Of a stretch of DNA of 64,000 bases, positions 1 through 12,761 are shown piece after piece. The DNA comes from Siphonodentalium dalli (Eukaryota > Mollusca > Scaphopoda > Gadilida > Siphonodentaliidae): NCBI GenBank assembly GCA_032622095.1, contig CP136067.1, positions 179,402,556-179,466,555 of the forward strand, in the 5' to 3' direction. Below the pieces are notes generated by a model. That model saw only the letters and a list, made by a program, of their open reading frames with translations. It ran no database searches and had not been told where the DNA came from. How positions within the stretch are numbered: position 1 is the stretch's first letter; each line of letters begins with the position of its first letter. The translations under genes and the position numbers were made by a program.

Positions 1-2158
1 ACATGTGTTTTAACAATCAATGTAATTACACCCCATCGGTCGCCTAGACACAGCGTAAATGTTCTCAAGTTTTCAATTGTAGGCCACAATGTCGGCAGTG
101 AAGGTAAACATTTCATGTTGGAACCCATGAAATGTGATAAAATGGATAAAAAGACACTTCCTGAGTCCTTATGACTGAGTTATGAACATAAAGGGAACTC
201 ATGGTGTATTGTAGGTCATAATTTGGTCAGGAAAATTGTAAATTTCATGTCTTAAGCTCCATGTGTTTTTAAAATATATGTAATTACAACCATTGGGTCC
301 CTAGAGATCAATCCACAGTCCATGTGTAGTCCATATGCAATTTTAGGGAACAGTTTTGCTAGTGAAGGTGAACATTCCATGCTGGAACTCATGAAATATG
401 ATAAAAATAGATGAAAAGACACTTTCTGAGGCCTTGGTCGGGAGAAATGTGTATTGTATTTTGACCCTTGATGCGTGGTAGCAATCAATGAAATTACACC
501 CCATGGTATCCTCAGATATGAAGCAACATCATAAATGCACTCAGTTTTGGCAATTTAGACAACATTGTTGATGGGGAAGTTGTACATGTCATGTTGGAAC
601 TGGTGAAATGTGATAATAATTGATCAAAAGACACTCGATGAGCCCTGATGGGTTTCAATTATGGTCATAAAGGCATATGATAGTGTCATTATACAACGGG
701 GAAATTTGGGAAGCGCTAACAAAGCGTATCTGCACGGTGTTATACGAATCAAAATGATCCTGATATAAGAAATGCAATCTAGATCATACTCAGTATCTTC
801 GTATCGACTGAATATATCGTTATTCGATGGTGTTCCTGGCATACCTCCGTCTTTACTTTTCTTATGCTTTTGTAGATTGTAGTTCGACGATAATATCTTT
901 CTGCACAAATGGCACCCGTGTATTGTCTCGAATCATGGGAAGAACTATCGTCCTTATACCAGCGAAAAGATGAGCAAATATGGTGTGGTATTATAAACTC
1001 GCCGCGTTCGTACCTCTATTTATCGTTTAGAGTAATTGTTCTTAGATAAAAAAAAAATAGGCGCGCGTGCGGCCCCCTCATCCCCACTGCCGCCGCGCCT
1101 ATTTTTTTTTTATCTAAGAACAATTACTCTAAACGATAAATAGAGGTACGAACGCGGCGAGTTTATAATACCACACCATATTTGCTCATCTTTTCGCTGG
1201 TATAAGGACGATAGTTCTTCCCATGATTCGAGACAATACACGGGTGCCATTTGTGCAGAAAGATATTATCGTCGAACTACAATCTACAAAAGCATAAGAA
1301 AAGTAAAGACGGAGGTATGCCAGGAACACCATCGAATAACGATATATTCAGTCGATACGAAGATACTGAGTATGATCTAGATTGCATTTCTTATATCAGG
1401 ATCATTTTGATTCGTATAACACCGTGCAGATACGCTTTGTTAGCGCTTCCCAAATTTCCCCGTTGTATAATGACACTATCATATGCCTTTATGACCATAA
1501 TTGAAACCCATCAGGGCTCATCGAGTGTCTTTTGATCAATTATTATCACATTTCACCAGTTCCAACATGACATGTACAACTTCCCCATCAACAATGTTGT
1601 CTAAATTGCCAAAACTGAGTGCATTTATGATGTTGCTTCATATCTGAGGATACCATGGGGTGTAATTTCATTGATTGCTACCACGCATCAAGGGTCAAAA
1701 TACAATACACATTTCTCCCGACCAAGGCCTCAGAAAGTGTCTTTTCATCTATTTTTATCATATTTCATGAGTTCCAGCATGGAATGTTCACCTTCACTAG
1801 CAAAACTGTTCCCTAAAATTGCATATGGACTACACATGGACTGTGGATTGATCTCTAGGGACCCAATGGTTGTAATTACATATATTTTAAAAACACATGG
1901 AGCTTAAGACATGAAATTTACAATTTTCCTGACCAAATTATGACCTACAATACACCATGAGTTCCCTTTATGTTCATAACTCAGTCATAAGGACTCAGGA
2001 AGTGTCTTTTTATCCATTTTATCACATTTCATGGGTTCCAACATGAAATGTTTACCTTCACTGCCGACATTGTGGCCTACAATTGAAAACTTGAGAACAT
2101 TTACGCTGTGTCTAGGCGACCGATGGGGTGTAATTACATTGATTGTTAAAACACATGT
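1..2158. repeat. Perfect long inverted repeat (palindrome), left arm cut by window edge
   Basis: Positions i and 2159-i are complementary from 1/2158 inward to 1065/1094, leaving a 28-nt GC-rich spacer at 1066-1093. No mismatch was found in the stretches compared, and the two arms encode identical 94-aa and 78-aa open frames (624-908 minus and 1251-1535 plus; 252-488 minus and 1671-1907 plus). The inner ends are A10/T10 runs next to GGCGCG. The right arm holds a possible half C2H2 finger (C-x2-C-x12-H, about 1245-1300). The left arm starts at base 1, so the true length is unknown. It may be a recent fold-back duplication, a fold-back transposon, or an assembly chimera of a read with its complement. 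Confidence 0.95.
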
Positions 2159-2640
2159 AGGATAAAATATGAAATTTACACTTTTCCTGACCAAATTATG
2201 GCTTACAATCTAGTATGAGATGCCGTTGTTGTCATAACTCAAAGTCATCAGAGCTCATTAAGTGTCTTATGATGCATGTTTATCACATTGGATGAGTTCC
2301 AACATGAAATATACACTTTCCCTGGCAAGAATGTTGCCTAAAATTGCATAATTGAGTCAATTTATGCTCTAGGTTAATGTCCAGGGACACCACTCCCATG
2401 TCCCTTAATTCATTTTTTACCACAGATGAAGGGTCAAATATGAAATACATATTTCTCCTGACCAAATTATGGGGTACAATGGCACTATGAGATGACTTTA
2501 TGTTCATAACTCAAATATATGAGGGCTCGTGAAGTGTCTTTACATCTATTTTTATCATATTTCATGAGTTCCAGGATGAAATATTCACCTTCACTAGCAA
2601 TATTGTTGTCTAAAATTGCAAACGTTTTCTCAAAATATGA
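1501..2640. repeat. Degenerate ~265-bp tandem repeat
   Basis: A motif containing GTTCCA followed by ACATGAAAT and then a CACCTTCACTAGCAA-like block recurs at about 1559, 1771, 2035, 2296 and 2568 (spacings 212, 264, 261, 272). Each unit also carries an AGTGTCTTTT-type block and a GACCAAATTATG-type block. Copies differ by many substitutions, so this is an old satellite-like array. It forms much of the palindrome arms (mirror copies lie near 1-660) and runs about 480 bp past the right end of the palindrome. Confidence 0.75.
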
Positions 2641-3890
2641 GATATTGCGCGAACTGTTAGTGAGCTAATTGATTTTTGTGTCAAATTTGATCCAACATAG
2701 ACGAAAAAATTCAATAAATTTGAAGGACTTACTCGAAAACTTTAATTTTATTGTTTTTTTTTTATAAATGTGAGGGTTATTTTCACACTAGCTCTTGGAT
2801 ATTCCTTCTTATGTCATCGTTTTTGTTTCAAAGTATTTGTTTTTTGTTGATAATTGACAACCCTGCATTATTTTGATCGAGAATGAAAAACAAAATATTG
2901 TATTTTTATGCATTGGTTCGTTATGGTCCTAATATGAAACATTTTAACTCAAATGCTATATTATTTCGGTTAAATACAAGCTATGTTAACATTATTCTAG
3001 GAAATATTCATTTCTGCATCATTATATTTGCGATGATGAACACATTCACACATTAGACCGAATGGATTCGCACAAAGCCTTCCTTTATTATAAGACTTCG
3101 ATAGAAATTATATACGTTTTCTCAAATTATAAGATTTTGGTCCAAATTTCATTTAAATACTTGATTGTTGCTTCCAACTGTATTTCAAATAGACGAAATA
3201 TTTCCATTTTATTTAAAACAGACGAAATATTTACAATGCTTATCAAGTAATTACATTGTTCTTCGATATTCGTTGTTAGATTATGGTTTTCTAACGTTTT
3301 ATGAAGAGTAGTACTCAAAATTATATATTCCTTTTTTTTCTGTCAGTGTAAAGAGGCAACATTCTGCATATGCATATCTTAAAGAGTGCTTATATACTTT
3401 AACATTAAAGTATACATCATAACCCACATATTTGAACACATTACATTCGTGCATATAATGGCATATTGATAAGACACACCGGACCACCATAGATCTTATA
3501 GCGTACGTGGAACTGAATAGTTAACTATAGTAGAGGGCCTTTTTACTTGATTTAACAGTGAAAAGGGCACTTAATGTACATCATAATATAACGCACTAAT
3601 ATGTATTGGATTTGCTTTAAGAAACACGGACGTATACATAAATCAGATACGTATACTTAGAACACATTCACTTCGTGTATATACTGAAGTATACCACGTA
3701 TATAGTCCACAAAGACATAGCCCTGCATGTGAAAACTCAGTTTAACTATACATTAAAGAGCGTTTATACGTGATTTACCTGTGAAAATGGAAATTTTTAT
3801 AGATCATATCACATAGAGGTACCGTACTTGCTTTAAGAATATGGACAGTTATAGGCACAATCATAACAACAATGGAGACCGGCGTTCTTA
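2641..3890. other. AT-rich stretch without recognised genes
   Basis: Only short unsupported reading frames. There is a T10 run near 2755. From about 3500 the sequence begins to resemble the degenerate tandem duplication that follows (GCACTTAATG and CACATTCACTTCGTG-type motifs), but no unit boundary could be set. Confidence 0.6.
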
Positions 3891-3899
3891 CACAGAAAT

Positions 3900-5290
3900 C
3901 AGTAATGTATGCACTAAAATGGTAACAACAATGAAAATATACACTGTGTGAACTGCCATAGACATCAGAACTATTAAGAATTTATGAGTTATCTCGCTTG
4001 TTTAGTTGCGATACATAATGCAATAATTTGAGTTACCAACAATAAAACAGTATTGACGCTATATATTCTCCATATACCGACGGTTTTAGACTATATTTCT
4101 ACTAATAATGCTATTAAATGAACGACAATTAAGAGAAATGAACTATGAATGCATATATGAAGTCAATATGTATACACGCGTCCACATAGCATGCCTTTTC
4201 CAGACCAATGTTTGATACCCCCCGTATAAAATAGAGCGTTTTGAGAAGAATATGTGAAATTAATATGCACATGTGTTCACATAGTAGGTCTTATCGTCAT
4301 ATGAAACTGCCACGTAGTACATGCTTTGTTTCCTCTGTATAACGGACTAAATGTATATGATGTACAATACATATAATTGGTGAAAAGAATACATGAAGTA
4401 AGTATTTATGCATTAGTCTACACCATATGGGCTCTTTATTGTCTCCATGTAATGGAGATTTTAGACTAAATTTCTTCTAATAATGCTATAAATGAACGAT
4501 AATAAAGAGAAATGAACGATTAAAGAATACATCAAGTAAATATGTATACACGCATCCACATAGTAGGTCTCTTCCAGACCAATGTTTTGATGCCTCTGTA
4601 TTAACAGAGAGCTTGGAGTATATATGAATGAACGGTAAGGAATATGTGAAATTAATATAGACATGTGTTCGCATAGTAGCCCTATCGGGGGCATGTTTCC
4701 TTAAATGGTAGCAATAATGAAAATTTACACTGTGTATTACAACCCACTCAAGGCTTCAGAAATATTACTAATTTTTGTGTTGTGATCAGTTGTCTCGCTT
4801 GTTTAGCTGCGATACATGATTCAATAATTTCATTTACCGCCAATAAAGCAGTATTGACTGGTATTGACGCATTATTTTCTCAATATAACGGCGAGTTTAG
4901 ATTCCTACTAATAATGCTATAAATTAACGACAATAAAGAGAAATCGACGATTAAAGAGTACATCGAATAAATGTGTATACACGCCTTCCGCTCGTATGCC
5001 TTTTCCAGACCAATGGTTGATAACCCCCTACATAATAGAGCGTTTTGATAAGAAAATGTGTCCACATAGTAGGCCTTTCGTGACATGAGACTGTCACTTG
5101 GTACAGACTGTCACTTGGTACATGCTTTGTTTCCTCTGTATAACAGCCTATCTTGATGGGAGTTATAATACATATAATTGATAAAAATAATGCATGAAGT
5201 AAGTATTTATACACTAGTCTACATAATATGGGCTCTTTAGTTTCTCCATTTAATGGAGATTTTAGAGTAATAATATGAATGAACTATGAC
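3900..5290. repeat. Degenerate tandem duplication, unit about 790-800 bp
   Basis: Blocks of one copy recur in order in the second: an ATGGTARCAAYAATG block at 3917 and 4706; a TCTCGCTTGTTTAG block near 3993 and 4795; CCAGACCAATG at 4199 and 5004; TACATGCTTTGTTTCCTC near 4318 and 5112. A further partial copy with CCAGACCAATG lies at 4575. Copies are clearly diverged. No protein is encoded; short minus-strand frames in it are repeats of each other, not genes. Confidence 0.6.
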
Positions 5291-7315
5291 TAGAATACAT
5301 CGAAGAACCAGACACCAATGCCATACTCCTACCATCCATGGAGCAATTAATATACATGATATAAGACATAAAATACAACAGACAGTATCGTGTGCAACCG
5401 CTAAGATATCATATGAATGAACCGTCATACACAATGATGTTACAGCCAAAACTGCCTTATGGACGAAATACTGGAACTGATTATACATTTGATACCCGAC
5501 ATGTCATTCCACTCTATACATGGTCAGTTCGATATCTTGCGAAAGTGACGTGCACCTTTAAGGTATGTGACCAAAATGTGTTGTATTGTATTCTATATGA
5601 CCATTTCTGTAGTAAATAACGACACATCATTACTAGTGGGACTATGTGTGAAGCTCTTTGAATTAAATGAGCTTACTATGGTGGACATGTTTAACCAGAT
5701 ACGTTCTTCAAATAAGAAAATGTTGGGATTTAAATTGAAGCTTAATTAGCCCTTCAAGCTTTCCAAATCAAGGTTATGGCGTGAAACAACCTGGAGAGAA
5801 AGATTTTATTTAGTTACTAATGTGGGTTCAAATAGAAACACATGGCGAAGGCCATGATTCGAGCCTGTATGGCGCTTCATAGCCCAATAAAGGCGCGCCG
5901 ATGGGTGTGGTTAACTTTAATATGTCATGTGTAGACCAGAAGCCACGAGGAACCCATTGCTGTCCATGTCTGTACCCCATATATACTGCTATATACAGTC
6001 GACCTACCCAGGACCTCAGTTTCTCCTTTCCTGTATGGCTATTCCAAACCCATTTAGTGCAATGCGTTTGAAAATATACAGAGCGTTATTAAGAAGGATC
6101 GCTGATGCGTATAATATAACCAATATTTAGTCAAAATTTTAAGAAAACCCATTATTGAAACATTGCGTTTGATAGTGTAGGGATTTGACCATATAATGGT
6201 TATCAGTGAAGTGATGACATGTGCACTAAATTACCTCAGTCAGTAAAGGCTAGTTCATACCATATGAGAACCACACTCACCACCCATGCCTATACCCAAA
6301 CAAACACCATGGCGACAGCGAAACACTACGAAGCTTCTCCCCCACACGGACACTGTTGTCTTCCATGGATAATTTCTTATCCCATGTTGAGACCAAATTT
6401 CAGCCAAAGGGATCCCGTGGTTTCTGAGAAAATTATATTACAATTATGTACGGATGACGGACGAAGAGTGATTGGTTTTAGTTTCCACACAGATGTGTAC
6501 CAACACGTTTTGAGACTGATATAGATGAAGTGTCCCTTTTATTATTGTTACGATGTGAAGTTGGCTAGTTCATACCCGTAGTATCAGTTTCACTGGCCAG
6601 TGTCACTTAGAAACAATATTACGGATCATTGTCACATACAAAGGTCTTCAAAGGGAAGTCTATAATATGAGTAATATTTTCGCGGGCTTTTAAAGTTGTA
6701 TATATATATATATATAATAGGTGTGGCTTCACATTAGCAAAGATGTCCCAAGGAACATGCACACCATGAAAGGAGGAAATATTAATAATCAAGGATGTAT
6801 TCTAAATACAGGGGGAGGGGGTAATTTAATTTGTTACAGTCAATGGAGCGATTAGGAATGAATAAATTATGGAAAACAAGATGTGAAGAGGCCTATATGA
6901 CATCTGTAGAGCGTGCTACCTATATGATATCTGTAGAGCGTGCTAACGGATTTAGTCATAGAAAGAGTAATATCCAAGATGGATGCCTCGTTCAAATTCT
7001 ATAGAGCCCATCTGGAGGTGCTACTAAACAAGGAATTTTTTCAAAAACTTGGAGATGAAAGTGGATATTCGAAGATTATGAGGGATTAGAAGTTGTAAGA
7101 AAAAGAAGAGCGAATAAAAACAGGAAGTGGTAGATAAAAAAGAGGGATAAAAAAAAGATAACAAAGAAAAAATTATAAATAAATAGAGGATATCCACCCT
7201 TTTTCAGTGGATATGGGTTATATCTCATGAGTGATGACAAAACATTGAATTTCCACGATATGATCAAATAATAAGCATGTGATACAACGTTTAGCCGATG
7301 GGTGTGGAGTCAGCC
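5291..7315. other. No supported gene
   Basis: Several 60-100 codon open frames occur (for example 6219-6524 plus), but none shows a recognisable motif or convincing splice signals. A (TA)n tract lies near 6700-6716. A pair of near-identical 28-bp stretches (GTAGAGCGTGCTA core) sits at about 6905 and 6933. Nothing else was recognised. Confidence 0.5.
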
Positions 7316-7319
7316 GGTA

Positions 7320-7455
7320 GGTTTCGCGAGGGATTGCGTCAGATTCCAATGACTCAGGCGTTGCGCCGGAAGTAGGGATTGCGCCAGATTCGAATGACTC
7401 AGGCATTGCGCCAGAAGTAGGGATTGCGTCAGATTCGAATGACAGGCATTGCAGG
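7320..7455. repeat. 45-bp minisatellite, about 2.8 copies
   Basis: The unit begins GGGATTGCG and contains GATTCSAATGACTCAGGC and TTGCGCCRGAAGTA. It occurs near 7333, 7376 and 7421; the last copy is truncated. Because 45 is divisible by 3, the minus strand reads as a 15-residue Pro/Ser/Glu repeat in an open frame (7218-7406). No start or splice context supports expression. Confidence 0.7.
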
Positions 7456-7585
7456 AGGCGGTGTTTCTTATGGGCTGGATCTTATTCTAGGGTTTAGGAG
7501 ACGTGTGTAGACCACTCAATATCCCCTCAGGTGTAGTGTGGAACCCTTAGAAGTGGCAGTGGGTTAGATATATTAAAAGACAGTT

Positions 7586-7860
7586 AATTTTAATTTAATT
7601 TTAAAGTATTTTTGAATTTTAGAAAAAGTTGAAGTTTTTTAAGTTTTTCATATATTTATGAATTTTTTTCTGTTTTTCATTTTTGTTTCTTTTTGAAAAG
7701 TTTTTTAAGTTTTTTGAAATTTTTGAGTATTTTGAAGTTTTTAAACTTTTTTGAAATTTTTTGCGATTTTTGAAGTTTTTGAAGTTTTTGAAGTTTTTGA
7801 CGTTTTTGAAATTTTTGAAATTTTTGAAGTTTTTGAATTTTTGAATTTTTTGTAAGTTTT
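7586..7860. repeat. T-rich low-complexity tract with decamer periodicity
   Basis: Repeated TGAAGTTTTT-like decamers with strong strand asymmetry (almost no C). This is a simple-sequence expansion and not coding. Confidence 0.8.
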
Positions 7861-8123
7861 CAATGCGAGTGTCACTTTAACATTATCCCATTGGATATAA
7901 CCAACGGGTCATGTCCGGACATGCACAACCGGCATACAAATAGACCATGATGCAATGCGTGGGCGGAGAATATAGGTCAAACACCGACGGTAGTACTGCA
8001 TATAGGTCGTGTACTTCGGATAGAGTTATCGTTCCTGAACTGGGGGCCAACTGGGGTGGGTATCATCATCAATTGCCAGTCTGGAACTTGGAGAGGGTGG
8101 AAACACACTCCATCACTGGGCAG

Positions 8124-8453
8124 GGATAGCTGATGGTCGCCATGGCGTCCAAGGGTTAATTAAATTGTTTAGCCACGACGAAAGGCGGGCGGAGGCAAGA
8201 GATCGTATAACACTCGGAGACGTGCTTGTGGTCGATGAAATCGGCATGCTATCCGCAAGAAATTTTCATCTAACAGAGTCAATATGCAGAGCTGTTCGCC
8301 AGGAGCCCCAACCATTTGGAGGGATGCAGCTCATTGCGTGTGGTGATTTTCACCAATTGCCACCAGTCCCAAAACCATCATATGGAGATAGCGGGGACTT
8401 CTGTTTCGAAGCGACGCATTTCGACCAGATTCTTCCGCAGCGAGTTCAGCTAG
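8124..8453 (+). CDS. PIF1-family helicase, exon with Walker B motif
   Basis: An open frame between a plausible acceptor (CACTGGGCAG before 8124) and a good donor (GTAAGG at 8454). It encodes a segment of a PIF1/RecD-like superfamily 1B DNA helicase, an ATP-dependent 5'-3' enzyme. Seen: Walker B / motif II VVDEIGML, then the motif III block CGDFHQLPPV, then a FEATHFDQIL stretch typical of PIF1 between motifs III and IV. The segment starts near motif Ia (GIADGRHGVQG). The Walker A (GxxGxGKS) exon was not found upstream, so the gene is 5'-truncated here or that exon lies behind unrecognised sequence. Later pieces of the same protein follow at 12762, about 13044 and 13709. PIF1-like genes are multicopy and often element-associated in invertebrates, so this may be a transposon-linked copy. 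Confidence 0.8.
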
Positions 8454-8633
8454 GTAAGGTGATCAATAAATGGCAATGATAGGGGAAATACCTCAGAGGT
8501 TAGAGGGGTTCTGGCATAATAGCTATACGTCACGATATATCAAAAGGCGTGCTGTGTTATAGCTTCAAATTAAGGAGAATTTAAGATATGAGATATTTGG
8601 AAAATCGATACACATCTGACCTCAAGTGATTAC

Positions 8634-9267
8634 TTAAAGGGGTACTGTACGCCAATTTCAATAAATTCCCGGTAACAATTGCGATCTAATATCAATATTA
8701 TATTTAAAAATAACGTATTTGAGTCGACGATGTCTACTGAAAACGTTCCGGTTAACAGGCTATCATAAAAGTCAAATTGAATTATTTAATACAATTGAAT
8801 TTATGGCTGGAGTCATAAAATGGCGAATTATGCCATTACGAGTTACCGTTCTTGAAATCTCACATGTTGTGTGTCTTTTATCGACGGCCGTTTACGACGA
8901 ACATTATTGAGTTGTGAACAAAACATGTTACATGCAAAAGGAAGTCCCGCTATAACCAATTTGGAAAAAAAGAGAAGAAACAAGATTCATAAACCGTCAA
9001 GTATTTTAATAGGGGGTGAGATTGTTCGATGGAAGAGATTGCAGGCATCAATTGAACTTCCGGTTCATCCTGCAACCTGCGTCTTCTCCGGTGAATGTCA
9101 AAAACATGGCGAGTAGTTTGAAATCGTAATATTTTTATTTCCAAGATCAATATTTTCATCGCTAAATTAGGTTTATACGAAACTCATATAACACGAACTA
9201 ACTTGAAAGTTATGTCAATGGGAGTAAATAAAAATATTGCCTATCTCTGTGTACAGTACCCCTTTAA
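8634..9267. mobile_element. TTAA-flanked MITE (piggyBac-like ends) in the helicase intron
   Basis: TTAA at 8634-8637 and 9264-9267 bracket inverted ends AGGGGTACTGTAC and GTACAGTACCCCT. TTAA duplication with short terminal repeats is the piggyBac-superfamily signature. The 634-bp interior holds no transposase, only an 81-codon open frame (8871-9116) with a basic K-K-R-R-N-K segment of unknown meaning. It is probably non-autonomous. It lies between the first and second recognised exons of the PIF1-like gene. Confidence 0.75.
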
Positions 9268-10106
9268 GTGATGACAAACAAATTGCACAATCCATAAATA
9301 GCGTTTACCACCAGCTCATAATATATGAGACATTTGTGCACAGAGGTAAAATTACATTACACTGGGAATGTCACATGTGATATGGATAGGAGCTATTGTC
9401 ATCAAATGACTTAAAAGGGCCGCGTTTATGATCAGCTAAATAATATATATACGTATAGTGTCGTGGCATGGGCGCTGTGAATAGTAATTATTTTAAATGA
9501 CTTGAAGGGGCACTAATAATATACTAATATTCAACACGGTGTTCGTGCATGTCATGTTTGCCATCCGTTAATTTTGAGGGCAATATCCTGGTATAGTAAT
9601 GCATAACAATACATTATAATAACGAATATTAATGGTTTGATTAAATACATAAACAGAACATAACAAATACATGTACATAACAATAGCAATAAATACATAC
9701 AATACGTCTTAACAATAACAATATATAACATAATTAAGTAGTCATAAATAGAGATATAATAAATATATGCAATATCAAAGACCTACTTTTAGGGTTGCCA
9801 GTTGCAACATGACAACACCAAATTTCACTTATTTGAGCACAGTCTATATTATCTGATAATAATATACTTCATGCTTAATTTAGAGCTAATGTCCACATTA
9901 GCTCTTTTTGGATGGATTTTCCCACCCAGTTTTACATGTATGTATTGAAATGATCTATTATTCATTTGGAGTGGTGTTCAGGAATTCTAAGCGGACGATA
10001 GACAGCTTTTAAGTCATTATTGGGACAATTGTTCAGATAAGTTCAACACACGACAAGTGTCCGTTTGTTGAACTTATTATACGAACACTTCCCAAAGTAA
10101 CTACTC
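9268..10106. other. Intronic sequence with a degenerate dispersed repeat
   Basis: Two loosely similar segments (about 9268-9420 and 9420-9560) share TGACTT-AAA-GGGSC and ATATATGAG blocks. Related pieces appear at 31320-31470 and 32680-32720. They look like an old dispersed repeat. No coding region is seen. Confidence 0.45.
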
Positions 10107-12750
10107 GTCAATTATATTTATAGTGAAGATTCGGTGTTTAGTCTATGACAATGATAGTTCACAATACCAATTATATTTATAGTGAAGATTCGGTGTTTAG
10201 TCTATGACAATGATAGTTCACAATACCAATTATATTTATAGTGAAGATTCGGTGTTTAGTCTATGACAATGATAGTTCACAATACCAATTATATTTATAG
10301 TGAAGATTCGGTGTTTAGTCTATGGCAATGATAGTTCACAATACCAATTATATTTATAGTGAAGATTCGGTGTTTAGTCTATGACAATGATAGTTCACAA
10401 TACCAATTATATTTATAGTGAAGATTCGGTGTTTAGTCTATGACAATGATAGTTCACAATACCAATTATATTTATAGTGAAGATTCGGTGTTTAGTCTAT
10501 GACAATGATAGTTCACAATACCAATTATATTTATAGTGAAGATTCGGTGTTTAGTCTGACAATGGTACTTCACAATACCAATTATATTTATAGTGAAGAT
10601 TCGGTGTTTAGTCTATGACAATGGTACTTCACAATACCAATTATATTTATAGTGAAGATTCGGTGATTAGTCTATGACAATGATAGTTCACAATACCAAT
10701 TATATTTATAGTGAAGATTCGGTGTTTAGTCTATGACAATGATACTTCACAATACCAATTATATTTATAGTGAAGATTCGGTGTTTAGTCTATGACAATG
10801 GTACTTCACAATACCAATTATATTTATAGTGAAGATTCGGTGTTTAGTCTATGACAATGATACTTCACAATACCAATTATATTTATAGTGAAGATTCGGT
10901 GTTTAGTCTATGACAATGATAGTTCACAATACCAATTATATTTATAGTGAAGATTCGGTGTTTAGTCTATGACAATGATACTTCACAATACCAATTATAT
11001 TTATAGTGAAGATTCGGTGTTTAGTCTATGACAATGATACTTCACAACACCAATTATATTTATAGTGAAGATTCGGTGTTTAGTCTATGACAATGATACT
11101 TCACAACACCAATTATATTTATAGTGAAGATTCGGTGTTTAGTCTATGACAATGATACTTCACAATACCAATTATATTTATAGTGAAGATTCGGTGTTTA
11201 GTCTATGACAATGATACTTCACAATACCAATTATATTTATAGTGAAGATTCGGTGTTTAGTCTATGACAATGATACTTCACAATACCAATTATATTTATA
11301 GTGAAGATTCGGTGTTTAGTCTATGACAATGATACTTCACAATACCAATTATATTTATAGTGAAGATTCGGTGTTTAGTCTATGACAATGATACTTCACA
11401 ATACCAATTATATTTATAGTGAAGATTCGGTGTTTAGTCTATGACAATGATACTTCACAATACCAATTATATTTATAGTGAAGATTCGGTGTTTAGTCTA
11501 TGACAATGATACTTCACAATACCAATTATATTTATAGTGAAGATTCGGTGTTTAGTCTATGACAATGATACTTCACAATACCAATTATATTTATAGTGAA
11601 GATTCGGTGTTTAGTCTATGACAATTATATTTATAGTGAAGATTCGGTGTTTAGTCTATGACAATGATACTTCACAATACCAATTATATTTATAGTGAAG
11701 ATTCGGTGTTTAGTCTATGACAATGATACTTCACAACACCAATTATATTTATAGTGAAGATTCGGTGTTTAGTCTATGACAATGATACTTCACAACACCA
11801 ATTATATTTATAGTGAAGATTCGGTGTTTAGTCTATGACAATGATACTTCACAATACCAATTATATTTATAGTGAAGATTCGGTGTTTAGTCTATGACAA
11901 TGATAGTTCACAATACCAATTATATTTATAGTGAAGATTCGGTGTTTAGTCTATGACAATGATACTTCACAATACCAATTATATTTATAGTGAAGATTCG
12001 GTGTTTAGTCTATGACAATGATACTTCACAATACCAATTATATTTATAGTGAAGATTCGGTGTTTAGTCTATGACAATGATACTTCACAATACCAATTAT
12101 ATTTATAGTGAAGATTCGGTGTTTAGTCTATGACAATGATACTTCACAATACCAATTATATTTATAGTGAAGATTCGGTGTTTAGTCTATGACAATTATA
12201 CTTCACAATACCAATTATATTTATAGTGAAGATTCGGTGTTTAGTCTATGACAATGATACTTCACAATACCAATTATATTTATAGTGAAGATTCGGTGTT
12301 TAGTCTATGACAATGATACTTCACAATACCAATTATATTTATAGTGAAGATTCGGTGTTTAGTCTATGACAATGATACTTCACAATACCAATTATATTTA
12401 TAGTGAAGATTCGGTGTTTAGTCTATGACAATGATACTTCACAATACCAATTATATTTATAGTGAAGATTCGGTGTTTAGTCTATGACAATGATACTTCA
12501 CAATACCAATTATATTTATAGTGAAGATTCGGTGTTTAGTCTATGACAATGATACTTCACAATACCAATTATATCTATAGTGAAGATTCGGTGTTTAGTC
12601 TATGACAATGATAGTTCACAATACCAATTATATTTATAGTGAAGATTCGGTGTTTAGTCTATGACAATGATACTTCACAATACCAATTATATTTATAGTG
12701 AAGATTCGGTGTTTAGTCTATGACAATGATACTTAACAATACCAATTATT
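10107..12750. repeat. 59-bp minisatellite array, about 45 copies
   Basis: The unit can be described by its blocks CAATTATATTTATAGTGAAG, ATTCGGTGTTTAGTCTATG and ACAATGATACTTCACAATAC (59 bp). Periodicity is exact over 2.6 kb, with few substitutions. Each unit carries a short inverted repeat GTGAAG...CTTCAC. The first units mostly read GATAGTTCAC, later ones GATACTTCAC. One unit near 10557 lacks AT, and one near 11620 is shortened through a CAAT microhomology. The array is non-coding, lies between PIF1-like exons and stops about 12 bp before the next coding block. Confidence 0.97.
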
Positions 12751-12761
12751 TGAAATTGAAG

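Noticed and set aside
1066-1093. Palindrome spacer as a sequencing adapter
   Set aside because: It does not resemble the adapter sequences I know. An artefact remains possible for other reasons and is treated under the finding.
624-1535. Two identical 94-codon ORFs as a duplicated gene
   Set aside because: They are mirror images within the palindrome, have no ATG-based start and no convincing domain beyond half a finger. Shadows of the repeat.
6219-6524. 101-codon ORF as a gene
   Set aside because: No domain, no splice or promoter context, composition typical of random AT-rich frames.
10107-12750. CRISPR-like array
   Set aside because: Repeats are head-to-tail without unique spacers, in a eukaryotic intron. 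It is a minisatellite.
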